This document shows positions 63,827-64,000 of a stretch of DNA of 64,000 nt, piece by piece. The notes under the pieces were generated by a model. The model did not search any database. It worked only from the letters and a program-made list of their open reading frames with translations, and had not been told where the DNA came from. Both the position numbers and the translations under genes were made by a program. The DNA is from Ignavibacteriota bacterium. Its GTDB lineage: Bacteria > Bacteroidota > Ignavibacteria > SZUA-365. The stretch covers positions 179,544 through 243,543 of the forward strand of contig JACRFB010000010.1 in NCBI GenBank assembly GCA_016218045.1, read 5' to 3'. The number at the start of each line of letters is the position of its first letter. Within the stretch, counting starts at the first letter, position 1.

Positions 63827-63861
63827 TGGAGTGGGGAGTTGGGAGTGGGGAGTGGGAACTG
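63827..63861. repeat. Heptanucleotide array (GGGAGTG) next to the insertion sequence
   Basis: Five in-phase units TGGAGTG, GGGAGTT, GGGAGTG, GGGAGTG, GGAACTG, located in the short gap between the Ig-like gene and the insertion sequence start. The last unit matches the GGAACTG of the large array at 5711-5850. Confidence 0.9.
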
Positions 63862-63874
63862 GTGTCACGTCCTA

Positions 63875-64000
63875 GCCGGGGTTGACAGTTTCACCCCTAG
63901 CAAGGAGCACAACCATGCAGCAACTTACAGCGGTTCGACCCATCCTCCGATATAGTATTGCCTTCAAGAAAAAGGTGGTGGGAGAAATCGAACGCGGAAA
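63875..64000 (+). mobile_element. Left end of an insertion sequence (partial)
   Basis: The window ends inside what looks like a new mobile element. An imperfect inverted stretch around 63871-63898 (GGGGTTGACAG ... TCACCCC) precedes a transposase start; this may include the terminal repeat. The right end is outside the window, so family and boundaries are uncertain. The heptad array abuts it. Confidence 0.45.
63915..64000 (+). CDS. Transposase N terminus (truncated by window end)
   Basis: The ATG at 63915 has AAGGAG eight bases ahead. The 28 visible residues, including YSIAFKKKVVGEIERG, match the helix-turn-helix start of IS3-type OrfA or related transposases (pattern SxxFKxKVVxEIExG). The frame is open at the end of the sequence. 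Confidence 0.75.
   Translation, partial: MQQLTAVRPILRYSIAFKKKVVGEIERG

Overview
The window is a GC-rich stretch (about 60% GC by eye) of a bacterial chromosome, most likely from the Bacteroidota/Chlorobiota side of the FCB group; an Ignavibacteria- or Kapabacteria-like lineage fits best, but this is inferred from gene content only. The signs are at least six secreted proteins with a C-terminal type IX secretion (Por) sorting domain, a DUF4249 lipoprotein, an Omp28-like protein, a DUF3160 protein, a bacillithiol gene (bshB1), a phenylacetyl-CoA epoxidase operon of an aerobic heterotroph, and many genes with weak or absent Shine-Dalgarno sequences.

Layout. 0-4 kb (minus strand): clpX, an AT-hook/histone-like protein and gamma-glutamyltransferase. 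4-8.5 kb (plus): a von Willebrand A protein, the SRP RNA (minus strand, not a protein gene), a 20-unit heptanucleotide repeat, then a pair encoding an 11-site multihaem cytochrome lipoprotein and a double-rhodanese lipoprotein, closed by a strong bidirectional terminator. 8.5-9.7 kb (minus): membrane thioredoxin-like and DUF192 proteins. 10-14.2 kb (plus): an ECF sigma operon (sigma, membrane partner, beta-barrel protein, two paralogous lipoproteins). 14.2-17 kb: two glycosyltransferases and a small lipoprotein. 17.1-22.9 kb (plus): a PAS histidine kinase, a sigma-54 activator, a good sigma-54 promoter candidate with paired upstream palindromes, two small secreted calcium-loop proteins and an outer-membrane barrel. 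23-28.4 kb (minus): recX, a DUF4249 lipoprotein, recA, thpR, sua5 and an unknown. 28.5-34.5 kb (plus): an ABC exporter pair, a 52-residue membrane protein, der and ftsH. 34.5-45.3 kb (minus): DedA, a small secreted protein, a 2033-residue alpha-2-macroglobulin, a cupin and a DUF3160 protein. 45.5-47.5 kb: an OPT transporter. 47.6-51.2 kb (minus): a secreted protein and paaABCD. 51.4-55.3 kb (plus): a membrane/spermidine-synthase-like/TPR protein and bshB1. 55.2-63.8 kb (minus): mostly secreted or membrane proteins, four of them with T9SS tails, plus a PASTA protein. The last 125 bases open an insertion sequence with the start of a transposase gene.

Three things deserve follow-up. First, the 17.1-22.9 kb block reads as one signalling unit: a sensor and sigma-54 regulator sit directly in front of a sigma-54-type promoter for small calcium-loop secreted proteins and a barrel. 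Second, strictly 7-bp-period repeat arrays occur at five separate intergenic places; each has its own unit, two are arranged as inverted pairs, one lies inside the paa operon and one beside the insertion sequence. Third, the cytochrome/rhodanese lipoprotein pair looks like a periplasmic sulfur redox unit. Functions are read from motifs by eye; no database search was possible.
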